A DNA stretch of 64,000 nucleotides from Candidatus Eiseniibacteriota bacterium (GTDB lineage Bacteria > Orphanbacterota > Orphanbacteria > Orphanbacterales > Orphanbacteraceae), in assembly GCA_029262235.1 (NCBI GenBank), contig JAJCZU010000002.1:434001-498000 (forward strand), read 5' to 3'. Positions 52,059 to 60,642 of this stretch are shown one piece after another. How positions within the stretch are numbered: position 1 is the first letter of the stretch; every line of letters begins with the position of its first letter. The translations under genes and the position numbers were made by a program. The notes beneath the pieces were generated by a model. It made no database searches. It was given only the letters and a program-made list of their open reading frames with translations, and had not been told where the DNA came from.

Positions 52059-52235
52059 CCTCCGACGGGGAGGCCCGTTCCTCCATCGAGGGCGCCCCGT
52101 ACTAAAAGCAAGCATAATCGCGCTCTGCCCTCCTGCAGAGACTTGGTGAGCCCTTGGGTTGGGGCTTACGAGGGCGCCGGTGACCTGAAGCGGAAAAGGG
52201 GCCGCTTCAACGTTATCCGGCGCCCGTTCTTTTTT
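52059..52235 (+). ncRNA. Structured RNA element ending in a terminator-like hairpin
   Basis: Five stems in 177 bases: CCTCC/GGAGG (52059-52073), CTCTGC/GCAGAG (52123-52140), GTGAGCCC/GGGCTTAC (52146-52169), then GGGCGCCGG/CCGGCGCCC (52172-52180 with 52217-52225) enclosing TGAAGCGG/CCGCTTCA (52186-52209), followed by six T (52230-52235). The sequence CGAGGGCGCC occurs twice (52087-52096, 52169-52178), and the first copy could compete for the terminator's 3' arm. It may be an independent small RNA, a 3' end of the lipoprotein message, or a leader of the next gene. I recognise no known class. Confidence 0.5.
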
Positions 52236-52314
52236 CCTCCGAATCGCTCCCACGCCTTGACGCTCTTCCGTTCCGTTCCTACCATCCGTGGATCTGTTTC
52301 GTGGGAGGAACCGC

Positions 52315-55300
52315 TTGTCATTTCGTTCGTTCGCCGCACAGTCGCTCTTCATCATCATTGCCATTCTATTCGTATGTCCCGACCGCGCGACCGCCGGGTC
52401 CGAAGTGCCGGCGACGAGATCTGTTCCCTTCCGCCCCTTCGTCCTGGCTGAACCAGCCAATGGGTCTCAGGGGCTTCAGGGAACGACCTCGCCGCGGTCT
52501 TTCGGAGCCGTGCGCTCGGAGGGCGCCGGCGTATCCGATCGATTCCCAGCCAGGCCCTTTGGAGATGCCGGTGCGACGGCCGGTTCCCGTAGCCCCGAGC
52601 CCCATTGGCCGTCGAGCCAGCGCGAGGGGCGGAGGGAATCCGGATCAAGCGCCGGAGCTTTCGCAGCTGCCGACACGCTCCGCGTGATCGCGCTCCTGGT
52701 CGAGTTTCCAGCCGACGACGTCGGCTCGACAACGGGGGACGGGACGTTCTCGTCCGTGATCGACGCGAACGTGCTGATCTTCGGCGCGGAGTTCCCGAGC
52801 TTCGATACGCTCGGCAATCTGGTCGATGTGGACACGTTCGACGTGCCGCACGACGCCCGCTATTTCCGCGAACAGTTCGCCTACGTCACGCAGTACTACC
52901 GCGAAGTCTCATACGGGCTGCAGGAAGTTTCGTTCGACTTGCTCGACTCGGTGTTTGTCGCCGCCAATCCCATGGCTTACTACGGACTCGACGACAGCCT
53001 CGGAACGAGGCAGCCGCGGCTCCTCGATGAAGTGATCACGATGGCCGACGGTGCGATAGACTTCTCGCTATACGACGCCGTCTACATCGTGCATGCAGGG
53101 GTAGGGCAGGAGACCGACGTCTTCGGCGACTCGCAGGGCGATCTCTGGACGACGTACTACAGTCGATTCGATCTTGCCGACGCTCTTGCGGATTCGGGCA
53201 TGGCGGATTCCTATCGCGGAATTCCGACCGGCGATCTTGACGCGTTCGGCGACACTTTTCATGTCAATGAAATCGCGCTCATTCCCGAGAGCGAGACGCA
53301 GGACGGGTTTGCGCAGTGGCTGCTGGGCGTCGCCTGCCACATGACCGGCCGCGTACTGGGCGCGCCTTCGCTCTTCGACCCCACGCCGCCCTCGTTCCCG
53401 AACTCGCAGGGGATCGGCAACTTCGGCATCATGGGAACGGGCCTCTGGAACTCGGGCGGCATTCTGCCTTCGCCGCCGTGCGCGTGGACGAAGATGCATC
53501 TGGGCTGGCTCGAACCGCTGATCGTGCGCCGCGACACCACGCTGTCACTTTCGATGATTGAAATCGCGAGCGACAGTCTGCCCATCCTCGTCAAGGTTCC
53601 GATCACCGAATCCGAGTACTACCTGCTTTCGAACCGCTGGCCCGACCAGAACGGAGACGGCCGCTTCACATTTACGGATGTCGACGGCGACAACGTGCTC
53701 GGCATCTTCGAAGACTCTTATGTCGGCGCCGAGTTCGACTGGTCGATCCCCGAGGAGGGGAGTACCAACGGCGCCGGGCTCTTCATCTGGCACATCGACG
53801 AAGACGTCATTCGTCAATTCGGCGACTTCAAAGACATCAATCGTGTGAACGCCGAAGCCGAGCGCAAGGGCGTCGACCTCGAAGAGGCCGACGGGATCCA
53901 GGACCTCGACACCCGCGCGCGTGAACTGAACAACTTCGGCAGCGAGTTCGACAGCTGGACGCTTTCGAATCCGGCCCTTGGCGGCGTGGCGATCTTCGGT
54001 CCGCACACGATTCCCGATACGCGCACGAACTTCGACGCCGCGACCGGCATCGAGATCGAAGTGCTCAGCGAGTCCGGACCCGTGATCGAAGTCGCGATCC
54101 GCTTCAATCGTGGCGCGGCTGCCTGGGTGCGCGAAGCGCCGGGCGAGCGGACACGATTGGTCGGGCCGGTGACGTTCGGCGCGACGGAAGACGAGTTCCT
54201 TTACGCGGTCTACGACTCAACGACGGATTCGACGTGGGTGTATCGGGTGGATGCGGATGGGGCGAATCGTGATGGTTGGCCGATCATGCTGCCTGGTGCC
54301 GCTTCATCCTCCCCGATTCACAGTGAATACAAGAGTACCGCAACCGTTATTGTCCCCCTTTTCGGTCGCGTCGAAATCTTCCAACCAAGCGGGTCACATG
54401 CTGCAGATATGGTTCTGGCTGATAGTGGGAGCGTCTTCCTTTCCTCGCGCTCCATCGATACCCGGTTTCCGCATCTGACTCAGGCTGCCATTCCGATCTC
54501 CGATTCCACGCTTCTGGGAATTGGTCTCGGACGGCCGGAGCCCAGCTTTGTACCAGGATCTGCGATCGGACCGCCAATCTCACTCGATCCGCCTCTACTC
54601 GCAACTACGAGGGGAGTTTTCGAGTTTGCGTCGTTTGAAAGGGCACGATCCCTTCTCGCCCTCGAAGAAATCGTTTTTCCGCCTCAGGTCACAACGTCTG
54701 GATCAGAGGAAGCAGCAGTATTGGTAGTTACTGGTCCTGCTTCGATTTATCTGATGTCAGAGAGCTACCAGAATGTACTTTCTCTCTCGGCCGATATCAC
54801 CGGCGCGCCCGCGCTCGGCCAGCTCGACAACGACAGCGACGCGGAAATCGTATGCGGTACCGCCGACGGATTCGTTCATGCCTATAACGCTTCGGGCGCG
54901 CCGCTCGCGAATTTCCCCGTACGACTTCGCAATGAAACGCTGCCGCACCCGAACGACATACCGATCGGGACGCCCGTGATCGCGAACTTCGACTCGGACC
55001 CCGAGAACGAAATCGCGGTCGTGACCGAGTCGGGCGGACTCTATGTAATAGAAAGGAACGGGCACATTGCCGACGGCTATCCGATCGCGACTGCCGGGCG
55101 CGCGCCCTTCGGGCCGCTGGCAACGGAACACGGGCTGCTGATCGCAACGGAGTCGGGCGCGCTCGAGCTGATTCCGTTCGTGGCAACAGACGGTGAGCTG
55201 GAAGGGACCTGGTCGGGGTATCAGAATTCGCGCGTCGCGCTCGGCTCGCTGCCGGGCGTCGGTCTCATGCCTGTGGCCACCACGCGCTCCTTCACGCTGA

Positions 55301-55581
55301 ACGAAGCGAAAACATTCGTCTATCCGAACCCGGTGCGCGGTTCGGACGCCAAGATCTACTTCGAAGTCGGCGGCGACACCGAAATCGACGTCACGATTTA
55401 CGACGCGGCGGGCGCTCTCGTCGCCACGCTCCCGCCGATGCATGTGACGAACGAAACGGCCGAGATCGTCTGGAACTGCGGGGACGAAGTGAGCGGCCTC
55501 TATGCCGCGCGCGTGAATGCGCGCAATCGTGATACGGGCGAAACGAAAACGAAACTGATCCCGTTCGCGATACTGCGATAG
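52315..55581 (+). CDS. Large secreted protein with inactive-looking M6 peptidase domain and C-terminal sorting domain
   Basis: 1088 residues from TTG 52315, behind GGGAGG. Signal peptide, a Pro/Ser-rich region to about 115, then an M6/immune-inhibitor-A-like domain (LRVIALLVEFPADD, DARYFREQFAYVTQYYREVSYG, IGNFGIMGTGLWN). At the expected HExxH site it reads HMTGR (342-346), followed by VLGAPSLFD, so the catalytic Glu and the second zinc His are gone. Beta-propeller/VCBS-like repeats follow (about 600-960), and the last 90 residues (FVYPNPVRGSD, GLYAARV, TKLIPFAIL) resemble FlgD-like or type IX sorting domains. Secreted to the surface; role likely binding. Confidence 0.8.
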   Translation: MSFRSFAAQSLFIIIAILFVCPDRATAGSEVPATRSVPFRPFVLAEPANGSQGLQGTTSPRSFGAVRSEGAGVSDRFPARPFGDAGATAGSRSPEPHWPSSQREGRRESGSSAGAFAAADTLRVIALLVEFPADDVGSTTGDGTFSSVIDANVLIFGAEFPSFDTLGNLVDVDTFDVPHDARYFREQFAYVTQYYREVSYGLQEVSFDLLDSVFVAANPMAYYGLDDSLGTRQPRLLDEVITMADGAIDFSLYDAVYIVHAGVGQETDVFGDSQGDLWTTYYSRFDLADALADSGMADSYRGIPTGDLDAFGDTFHVNEIALIPESETQDGFAQWLLGVACHMTGRVLGAPSLFDPTPPSFPNSQGIGNFGIMGTGLWNSGGILPSPPCAWTKMHLGWLEPLIVRRDTTLSLSMIEIASDSLPILVKVPITESEYYLLSNRWPDQNGDGRFTFTDVDGDNVLGIFEDSYVGAEFDWSIPEEGSTNGAGLFIWHIDEDVIRQFGDFKDINRVNAEAERKGVDLEEADGIQDLDTRARELNNFGSEFDSWTLSNPALGGVAIFGPHTIPDTRTNFDAATGIEIEVLSESGPVIEVAIRFNRGAAAWVREAPGERTRLVGPVTFGATEDEFLYAVYDSTTDSTWVYRVDADGANRDGWPIMLPGAASSSPIHSEYKSTATVIVPLFGRVEIFQPSGSHAADMVLADSGSVFLSSRSIDTRFPHLTQAAIPISDSTLLGIGLGRPEPSFVPGSAIGPPISLDPPLLATTRGVFEFASFERARSLLALEEIVFPPQVTTSGSEEAAVLVVTGPASIYLMSESYQNVLSLSADITGAPALGQLDNDSDAEIVCGTADGFVHAYNASGAPLANFPVRLRNETLPHPNDIPIGTPVIANFDSDPENEIAVVTESGGLYVIERNGHIADGYPIATAGRAPFGPLATEHGLLIATESGALELIPFVATDGELEGTWSGYQNSRVALGSLPGVGLMPVATTRSFTLNEAKTFVYPNPVRGSDAKIYFEVGGDTEIDVTIYDAAGALVATLPPMHVTNETAEIVWNCGDEVSGLYAARVNARNRDTGETKTKLIPFAILR

Positions 55582-55649
55582 AGGGGGCGTTGCCGGTGGC
55601 CGAACTTAAGGGTATGATGAACGGGTGCCGTCCGTTTGCCGGGAGAACC

Positions 55650-56588
55650 ATGACAAAGCGTCTCATAGTATCAATCGCATTCCTGATCGCGACCCTCGCC
55701 CCGCTCAGTGCGCACGCGCAGCGCCTCGGTCTTCGCTCGCTGCTCGTCGATCCCGGCGTCACGGCGTCGGGGATGGGGAACGCCTACACGGCGGTTGCCG
55801 AGGACCCGAGTGCGATCTACTGGAACGTCGCCGGCCTCGCGCAGGGAACGGCGCAGCACGAACTCCTCGTCGCGCACACGGAATGGTTTCTGGACGTACG
55901 GCAGGAATTCGCGGTCGGCGTCTATCGTTTCGGCTCGCACACGGTCGCAGCCGGGATCTCGGGTTTCTATCTGGGTGGCATCGAACGGCGGGAAGATTTT
56001 CCGAGCGACGAACCGTTCGGCGATTTTGCCGTCTACGATCTCGTCGTCCCGCTCGCGTACGCGCGGGCTGTCGGCGACTTTCACGTCGGACTGGCCGCCA
56101 AACCGTGGTATTCGAAGATCGATCGCGAAACGGCGCACGGCATCGGCCTCGATCTCGGGGCCATGTACCACGTCCCCGCGCTTCCGGGCGCACGCCTCGG
56201 ACTCGCCATTTCGAATCTCAGTTCGAGCAGCGACTTCTCCGGCAATCAGCCGTTCTATTTAAGTGAAGAGTTCCGGCTCCCGCTCGACATCCGAACCGGC
56301 GGCTCCTATCGCTACCACTTCGACGGGCTGGAGAGCGAAATGTCCCTGCTCGTCTCGGCGCAGGCGCGCTTCATCGAAGAGCAGGACACGCGCGGTGATT
56401 TCGGCATGGAGGTCACGTGGACGGAACTGCTTGCGGTACGTTTCGGCTACAAGGCGGGGTACGATCTGGAGACGTGGTCGATCGGGGCGACGCTTCGCAG
56501 AGGGGCTCTCGCGTTTCAGTACGCGGGGATGCCGTTCGACAACGATTTCGGCAACAGCCAGCGGCTCGCTCTCAGCTATCTCCGTTAA
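55650..56588 (+). CDS. PorV/PorQ-family outer-membrane barrel
   Basis: 312 residues from ATG 55650, with GGGAG in front. Signal peptide ending SAHA, then the family opening DPGVTASGMGNAYTAVAEDPSAIYWNVAGLAQG, which is diagnostic for PorV/PorQ/UPF0164 barrels related to FadL. It should sit in the outer membrane. PorV is a shuttle for type IX cargo; the presence of a secreted protein with a sorting domain just upstream suggests that role. Convergent overlap of 17 bases with lpxH. Confidence 0.85.
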   Translation: MTKRLIVSIAFLIATLAPLSAHAQRLGLRSLLVDPGVTASGMGNAYTAVAEDPSAIYWNVAGLAQGTAQHELLVAHTEWFLDVRQEFAVGVYRFGSHTVAAGISGFYLGGIERREDFPSDEPFGDFAVYDLVVPLAYARAVGDFHVGLAAKPWYSKIDRETAHGIGLDLGAMYHVPALPGARLGLAISNLSSSSDFSGNQPFYLSEEFRLPLDIRTGGSYRYHFDGLESEMSLLVSAQARFIEEQDTRGDFGMEVTWTELLAVRFGYKAGYDLETWSIGATLRRGALAFQYAGMPFDNDFGNSQRLALSYLR

Positions 56589-57366
56589 TCCCGGCCGCCG
56601 GCACGCCTTCGAAGTGCCGAAGCGCGAACTCCCCGCCCTTCAATTCGAGATACGTGAACGCCTGAATCCAGTCCCCGAGCATCAGGCACTCTCCGGTTTC
56701 GTACCGCAGATGGTCGGCGTAGTGAATGTGCCCCATCACGACCGCGTCGAACGGGCCGTCGAGCTTTTCCCGAATCGCGCGCTCCAGGGTGGCGTTCAGC
56801 ACGAACTTCTTCGCGGTCGAGTAGCCGCGGCTCGTATTCGACGCCCAGCGCGCGAACGGAATCGCGAGATCCGGGTGTATCCAGTGGTAGAGTCCGATGG
56901 CGTACTTGTTCCGCACCATCTTGCGCAGGAACCGGTAGCCGGTGTCATGCCCGGCGGTCAGGTCGTCGCCGTGGCTCAGGAAGATGCGGCGGCCCTGCAG
57001 CGTGAGATCCATCGACTCGTAGTGGGGTGTCATACCGCAGCGCTCGGCGAATTCGCGCCCGATCCAGAAATCGTGATTTCCGGCGACGAAGTGCACATCC
57101 ACGCCGGAGCGGGCCAGGGAGGCGATTTCAGCGAGCAGCACGGCATGAGTCTTCGGCACGACCTGCCGATATTCGAACCAGAAGTCGAAGAGGTCGCCTA
57201 CGATGTAGAGGGTGTCGACGCCGCGGGCGAAACGGAGAAAGTCGAGGAATCGCTGCAGGCGCTCTTCCTCCTGCTCCATGGGCGCTGCGCCGAAATGGGC
57301 ATCGGATACGAATAGAATTGTGGAATCATCATTCGCCTGAGAGGGCGCGGCTTTGCGGTGCGTCAT
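56572..57366 (-). CDS. lpxH: UDP-2,3-diacylglucosamine diphosphatase LpxH-like
   Basis: 264 residues from ATG 57366. The calcineurin-like metallophosphoesterase signature is complete: FVSDAHFG, GDLFDFWFEY, GNHDFW, SHGDD, and GHIHYAD. The GDLFDFWFEY form and NTSRGYSTAKKF lipid-binding region mark LpxH/COG2908, which removes UMP from UDP-diacylglucosamine in lipid A synthesis. It supports an LPS outer membrane. It has no operon partner here. LpxH2-type enzymes have the same motifs and cannot be ruled out. Confidence 0.88.
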   Translation of the reverse strand: MTHRKAAPSQANDDSTILFVSDAHFGAAPMEQEEERLQRFLDFLRFARGVDTLYIVGDLFDFWFEYRQVVPKTHAVLLAEIASLARSGVDVHFVAGNHDFWIGREFAERCGMTPHYESMDLTLQGRRIFLSHGDDLTAGHDTGYRFLRKMVRNKYAIGLYHWIHPDLAIPFARWASNTSRGYSTAKKFVLNATLERAIREKLDGPFDAVVMGHIHYADHLRYETGECLMLGDWIQAFTYLELKGGEFALRHFEGVPAAGINGDS

Positions 57367-57382
57367 CGGAGCATGGTAGCAT
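57353..57382 (+). promoter_or_regulatory. Possible promoter of the coiled-coil/HtrA genes
   Basis: TTGCGG (57353-57358), 18 bases, TAGCAT (57377-57382), 58 bases before the start. Confidence 0.35.
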
Positions 57383-57439
57383 CGGGGCGCGCAGCCGGGC
57401 AACGGGAACGGGCCGGACCGCCGGCGAAAGGGAATTACG

Positions 57440-57979
57440 ATGGAAGACAGAAGCGAACTGGAAACACTGGAGCCGGGCGACGGAGCCGAAGCGCTCCGCG
57501 TCGACGAGCAGACCGAGCAGCGCCCCGGGATGGACCCGGACGCGTCATCCGATACGCGGATCGAACCCCGCTTTCAGGAGTTTCGCGAGATTCCGGCGCC
57601 CCACGAGGACACGTTCTGGGGGAAGCTGAAGACGACTCTGCGCGACGGATATCACGTCGCCGCGAACAAGACCGACCTCTATACGCGCATAGGGCGCAAA
57701 CGCATTCAGATCGTAGGCCTCAAGAAGCGTCGCGAACGACTCTTGACGCAGTTCGGCGAAATGACATACCCGAATCTCACAAACGATCTCTGGGCCCAGA
57801 TGCCGGAAGACGCCGGCGTCAAACTGCTCGCCGAACAGATCGCGCAGGTGGACGAAGAAGTGAACGATCTCGAACGCGCGATTGCGCAGCTGCAGGAAGA
57901 GCAGTCGAAGGAGACCGATCCCGAAGTCGCGCAGGCGAAGCAGACCGAGTCCGAAGTCGTGCAGGCGGAGGACAAGTAG
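57440..57979 (+). CDS. Coiled-coil protein of unknown function
   Basis: 179 residues, AAAGGG in front of the ATG. Acidic N-terminal 60 residues, a basic middle (YTRIGRKRIQIVGLKKRRERLLTQFGEMTY), and a C-terminal coiled coil (KLLAEQIAQVDEEVNDLERAIAQLQEEQ). The tail repeats PEVAQAKQTE / SEVVQAED, from a 30-base near-duplication. No signal peptide. It is followed by the HtrA gene after 2 bases. Possibly a cytoplasmic scaffold; no family recognised. Confidence 0.7.
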   Translation: MEDRSELETLEPGDGAEALRVDEQTEQRPGMDPDASSDTRIEPRFQEFREIPAPHEDTFWGKLKTTLRDGYHVAANKTDLYTRIGRKRIQIVGLKKRRERLLTQFGEMTYPNLTNDLWAQMPEDAGVKLLAEQIAQVDEEVNDLERAIAQLQEEQSKETDPEVAQAKQTESEVVQAEDK

Positions 57980-57981
57980 GA

Positions 57982-59484
57982 ATGTTTCGTGTGGTCGTAC
58001 TTCTCGGCGTGCTTCTCGCAGGCGTTTCGTGCCAGTGGAGTCCGGCGGAGCACGAGACTGACAGCGCGCGCGTGAACCCCGCGCGCGTGCCGACCGCGCT
58101 GCAAACGCAGGCGCCCGCGCCGGCCGAAGGCCGATCGCAACCCGTCGTGTCGGGCAAGTTCGCGGCCTGGCCGGCGGCGACGTTCGACTCCCCGTTCGCC
58201 GCGGTGGCCGAGAAGGTGCAGCCGTCCGTCGTCAATGTGAACACCCGCAAGACATTCGAGCATCCGCCTGTGCGCCGCCGCGACAACTCGGCACCGTTCA
58301 ATCCGTTCGACGATTCCGACGCGTTCGAATATCCGTCGAGTGCGTCGGGATTCGTGTTCGACAGCCGCGGCTACGTGCTCACGAATCATCACGTGGTCGA
58401 GAATGCGGATGATATCCGCGTGCAGTTCATGGACGGGACGGAATACCAGGTGGAAGTGATCGGCGTCGATCCGAGCACGGACATCGCGGTGCTTCGCATT
58501 CTGGAAGCCGGAAGCTTTCCGGTCGCGGAGCTCGGTGACTCCGATTCCATGCGGGTCGGGGACTGGGCCATCGCCGTCGGGAACCCGTTCGGTTATCTCG
58601 GCGGCAGCGTGACGGTCGGCATCATCAGCGCGCTCGGTCGCGACGACCTCGACATCATGGGCGGAACGCCCGCGTATCAGAACTTCATTCAGACGGACGC
58701 TTCGATCAACTTCGGGAACTCGGGCGGCCCACTCTTCAATATCCGCGGCCAGGTGATCGGCATCAACACCGCCGTGAATCCTTCCGGCCAGGGACTCGGT
58801 TTCGCGATTCCGATGAACCTCGCGATGCGTATGGCGCGTTCCCTTATCGAGCACGGTCGTGTGGTGCGCGGCTATCTGGGCATTCTGCCGCAGGAACTGT
58901 CCGCCGACCTCGCGCTGGCAAAGGGGATGGACGGGGGCGAGGGGATTCTCGTCGGCCAGGTCATTGCCGATACGCCGGCCGAGCGGGCGGGGATCGAGCG
59001 CGGAGACATTATCCGGAGCTTCAACGGGGTCCCGGTGGCTCGCGTGAACGAATTCCGCATGGCCGTGGCCGACGCCGGCGTCGGAAACCCGTGCGCGGTC
59101 AGGATCTGGAGGGGCGGGAAGACGATCGAAAAGCAGGTCGTGCTGACCGAACGCCCCGACGCGGTGGTCGCCGAACGACCCGGGCGCCCCAGGGGGGAGT
59201 GGCTGGGCCTGCATGTGACGGATATCGCCGACGAGCCCGAAATCGCGCGAAACCTCGGTGTGGAGGGCGAAACGGGCGTTCTCGTGCTCGACGTCGACTC
59301 GGGGAGCAGCGCGGGACGGGCGGGGATTGAGGAGGGCGACGTGATCCTCGAGATGAATGATGCGCAAATTCAGAACAAAAGGGACTACGATCGAGCGCGC
59401 GGACTCATTTCAGACTCCGAGAAGCCGATCATTCTTCTAGTGAGACACCAGGGCTTCACGCGCTACGTCGCAATACGCCCGTAA
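57982..59484 (+). CDS. HtrA/DegP-like serine protease, lipoprotein form
   Basis: 500 residues from ATG 57982. Signal ending LAGVSC (lipidated Cys about 17), then a proline-rich linker. Trypsin-like domain with the triad His137 (LTNHHVVE), Asp167 (DPSTDIAVLRI) and Ser247 (NFGNSGGPLF); two PDZ domains follow (GYLGILPQELSADLA... AGIERGDIIRSFNG and GLHVTDIAD... AGIEEGDVILEMN). It degrades or refolds misfolded envelope proteins. A lipid anchor would tie it to a membrane, unlike soluble DegP. Co-transcribed with the coiled-coil gene. Confidence 0.93.
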   Translation: MFRVVVLLGVLLAGVSCQWSPAEHETDSARVNPARVPTALQTQAPAPAEGRSQPVVSGKFAAWPAATFDSPFAAVAEKVQPSVVNVNTRKTFEHPPVRRRDNSAPFNPFDDSDAFEYPSSASGFVFDSRGYVLTNHHVVENADDIRVQFMDGTEYQVEVIGVDPSTDIAVLRILEAGSFPVAELGDSDSMRVGDWAIAVGNPFGYLGGSVTVGIISALGRDDLDIMGGTPAYQNFIQTDASINFGNSGGPLFNIRGQVIGINTAVNPSGQGLGFAIPMNLAMRMARSLIEHGRVVRGYLGILPQELSADLALAKGMDGGEGILVGQVIADTPAERAGIERGDIIRSFNGVPVARVNEFRMAVADAGVGNPCAVRIWRGGKTIEKQVVLTERPDAVVAERPGRPRGEWLGLHVTDIADEPEIARNLGVEGETGVLVLDVDSGSSAGRAGIEEGDVILEMNDAQIQNKRDYDRARGLISDSEKPIILLVRHQGFTRYVAIRP

Positions 59485-59499
59485 TCTCAGCAAAAGCTC

Positions 59500-59528
59500 T
59501 TGACAGGGTCAGGGGGCTTGGCTACTTT
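59500..59528 (+). promoter_or_regulatory. Promoter of the M23 peptidase gene
   Basis: TTGACA (59500-59505), 17 bases, TACTTT (59523-59528), directly after the HtrA stop. Confidence 0.65.
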
Positions 59529-59553
59529 TGCCGAAGTTTGGAGTTCGTGTCCG

Positions 59554-60543
59554 ATGCAATCCAAGGAGCAGCCTTACTTGCTTAAGCGTATCACCCGGTC
59601 CCTGTTGACCGACCGCGTCACGATCATGGTCGTGCCCCGGGCGAATCAGGGTGTCCGTTCTTATCGTATTCCAGTCGGCGCCATCTACGGCGTCCTCGCC
59701 ATTTTTATGGGCAGTCTTTTCGCCTCCGGCCATTCGGTCCTGCGCGCCGCGGAACTCTCGCGGCAGAAGCAGGAAGTGGCCCGCCTCTCGGGTGAGAACG
59801 AAATGCTCAACGTCGAACTGGCCCAGGTCCAGACCCGTGTTGACGGCCTCAAGACCGAGCTGGCCCAGCTTACTGACTTCGAAGAGCAGATTCGCGTGGT
59901 CGCGGATCTCGACCCGACCGACGATGACGTCATGATGGTCGGGATCGGGGGGCCCGAAGTCGGCGCCCGGCGTGACCTGATCGCGTGGAACGAGTCCGCC
60001 GGAGAAGTGGTGGACGAGGCGCTCGCCTCACGGCGCAGCGTCGAAACCCTCACCCGCCAGGCCCGTCTCCTTCGCGAAAGCTTTGATGAAGTCCTTACCA
60101 ATTTAGAAGATCGCAAAGACGAGCTCAGTCGTACGCCCTCGATCCTTCCGGTCGAGAACGGCTGGCTCACCGACCGATACGGCTACAGAACGGATCCGTT
60201 TACCGGAAAGCGCAGCATGCATTACGGCCTCGACGTTTCCGCCCGCAAAGGGGAGCCGATTCTGGCCGCCGCGGACGGCAAGGTCATCTACGCCGGCAAG
60301 AAGGGCGCGTACGGCTACACAGTGGAAATCGACCACGGGAACGGTATCACCACGCGCTACAGTCATGCCTCGAAGCTCTTCGTAACGAAGGGCCAGAGCC
60401 TCAAGCGCGGCCAGGTGATCGCGGCCGTGGGATCGACCGGGCGCTCGACGTCATCGCACCTTCACTATGAAGTGCGGGACGACAACCGGTGCGTGGATCC
60501 TCTCCGGTTCATCATTCCGACCGAACTGGCGCGCCGTTCGTAG
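59554..60543 (+). CDS. M23 family metallopeptidase with N-terminal membrane anchor and coiled coil
   Basis: 329 residues from ATG 59554. Cytoplasmic tail, one transmembrane helix (YGVLAIFMGSLFASG), a periplasmic coiled coil (ELSRQKQEVARLSGENEMLNVELAQVQTRVDGLKTELAQL) and a C-terminal lysostaphin-type domain: YGYRTDPFTGKRSMHYGLDVSA, AADGKVIYAGKKGAYG and HLHYEVRDDN. The metal ligands (H in HYGLD, D, and HLH) are all there, so it should cleave peptidoglycan cross-links, unlike regulatory EnvC-type members. The form resembles Gram-negative MepM/NlpD-like enzymes used in growth or division. Confidence 0.9.
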   Translation: MQSKEQPYLLKRITRSLLTDRVTIMVVPRANQGVRSYRIPVGAIYGVLAIFMGSLFASGHSVLRAAELSRQKQEVARLSGENEMLNVELAQVQTRVDGLKTELAQLTDFEEQIRVVADLDPTDDDVMMVGIGGPEVGARRDLIAWNESAGEVVDEALASRRSVETLTRQARLLRESFDEVLTNLEDRKDELSRTPSILPVENGWLTDRYGYRTDPFTGKRSMHYGLDVSARKGEPILAAADGKVIYAGKKGAYGYTVEIDHGNGITTRYSHASKLFVTKGQSLKRGQVIAAVGSTGRSTSSHLHYEVRDDNRCVDPLRFIIPTELARRS

Positions 60544-60557
60544 GGGAGAGCCCCTTT
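60542..60557 (+). terminator. Short hairpin after the M23 gene
   Basis: AGGGG-AGAG-CCCCT followed by TT. Short stem and weak T run; it overlaps the stop codon. Confidence 0.3.
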
Positions 60558-60565
60558 CGGCCCGC

Positions 60566-60594
60566 TTGACACGGATTCTCCCCTTTGGCATTCT
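60566..60594 (+). promoter_or_regulatory. Promoter of the amidase gene
   Basis: TTGACA (60566-60571), 17 bases, CATTCT (60589-60594); ATG 60643 is 49 bases downstream. Confidence 0.6.
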
Positions 60595-60642
60595 GACGCC
60601 CGAACACGGGATCTGTTTCCCTTGAACAGGGTGGGTTGTGGG

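Noticed and set aside
52059-52235. 6S RNA, SRP RNA, or c-di-GMP riboswitch
   Set aside because: I could not find the conserved core of any of these; the stems are clear but their layout does not match.
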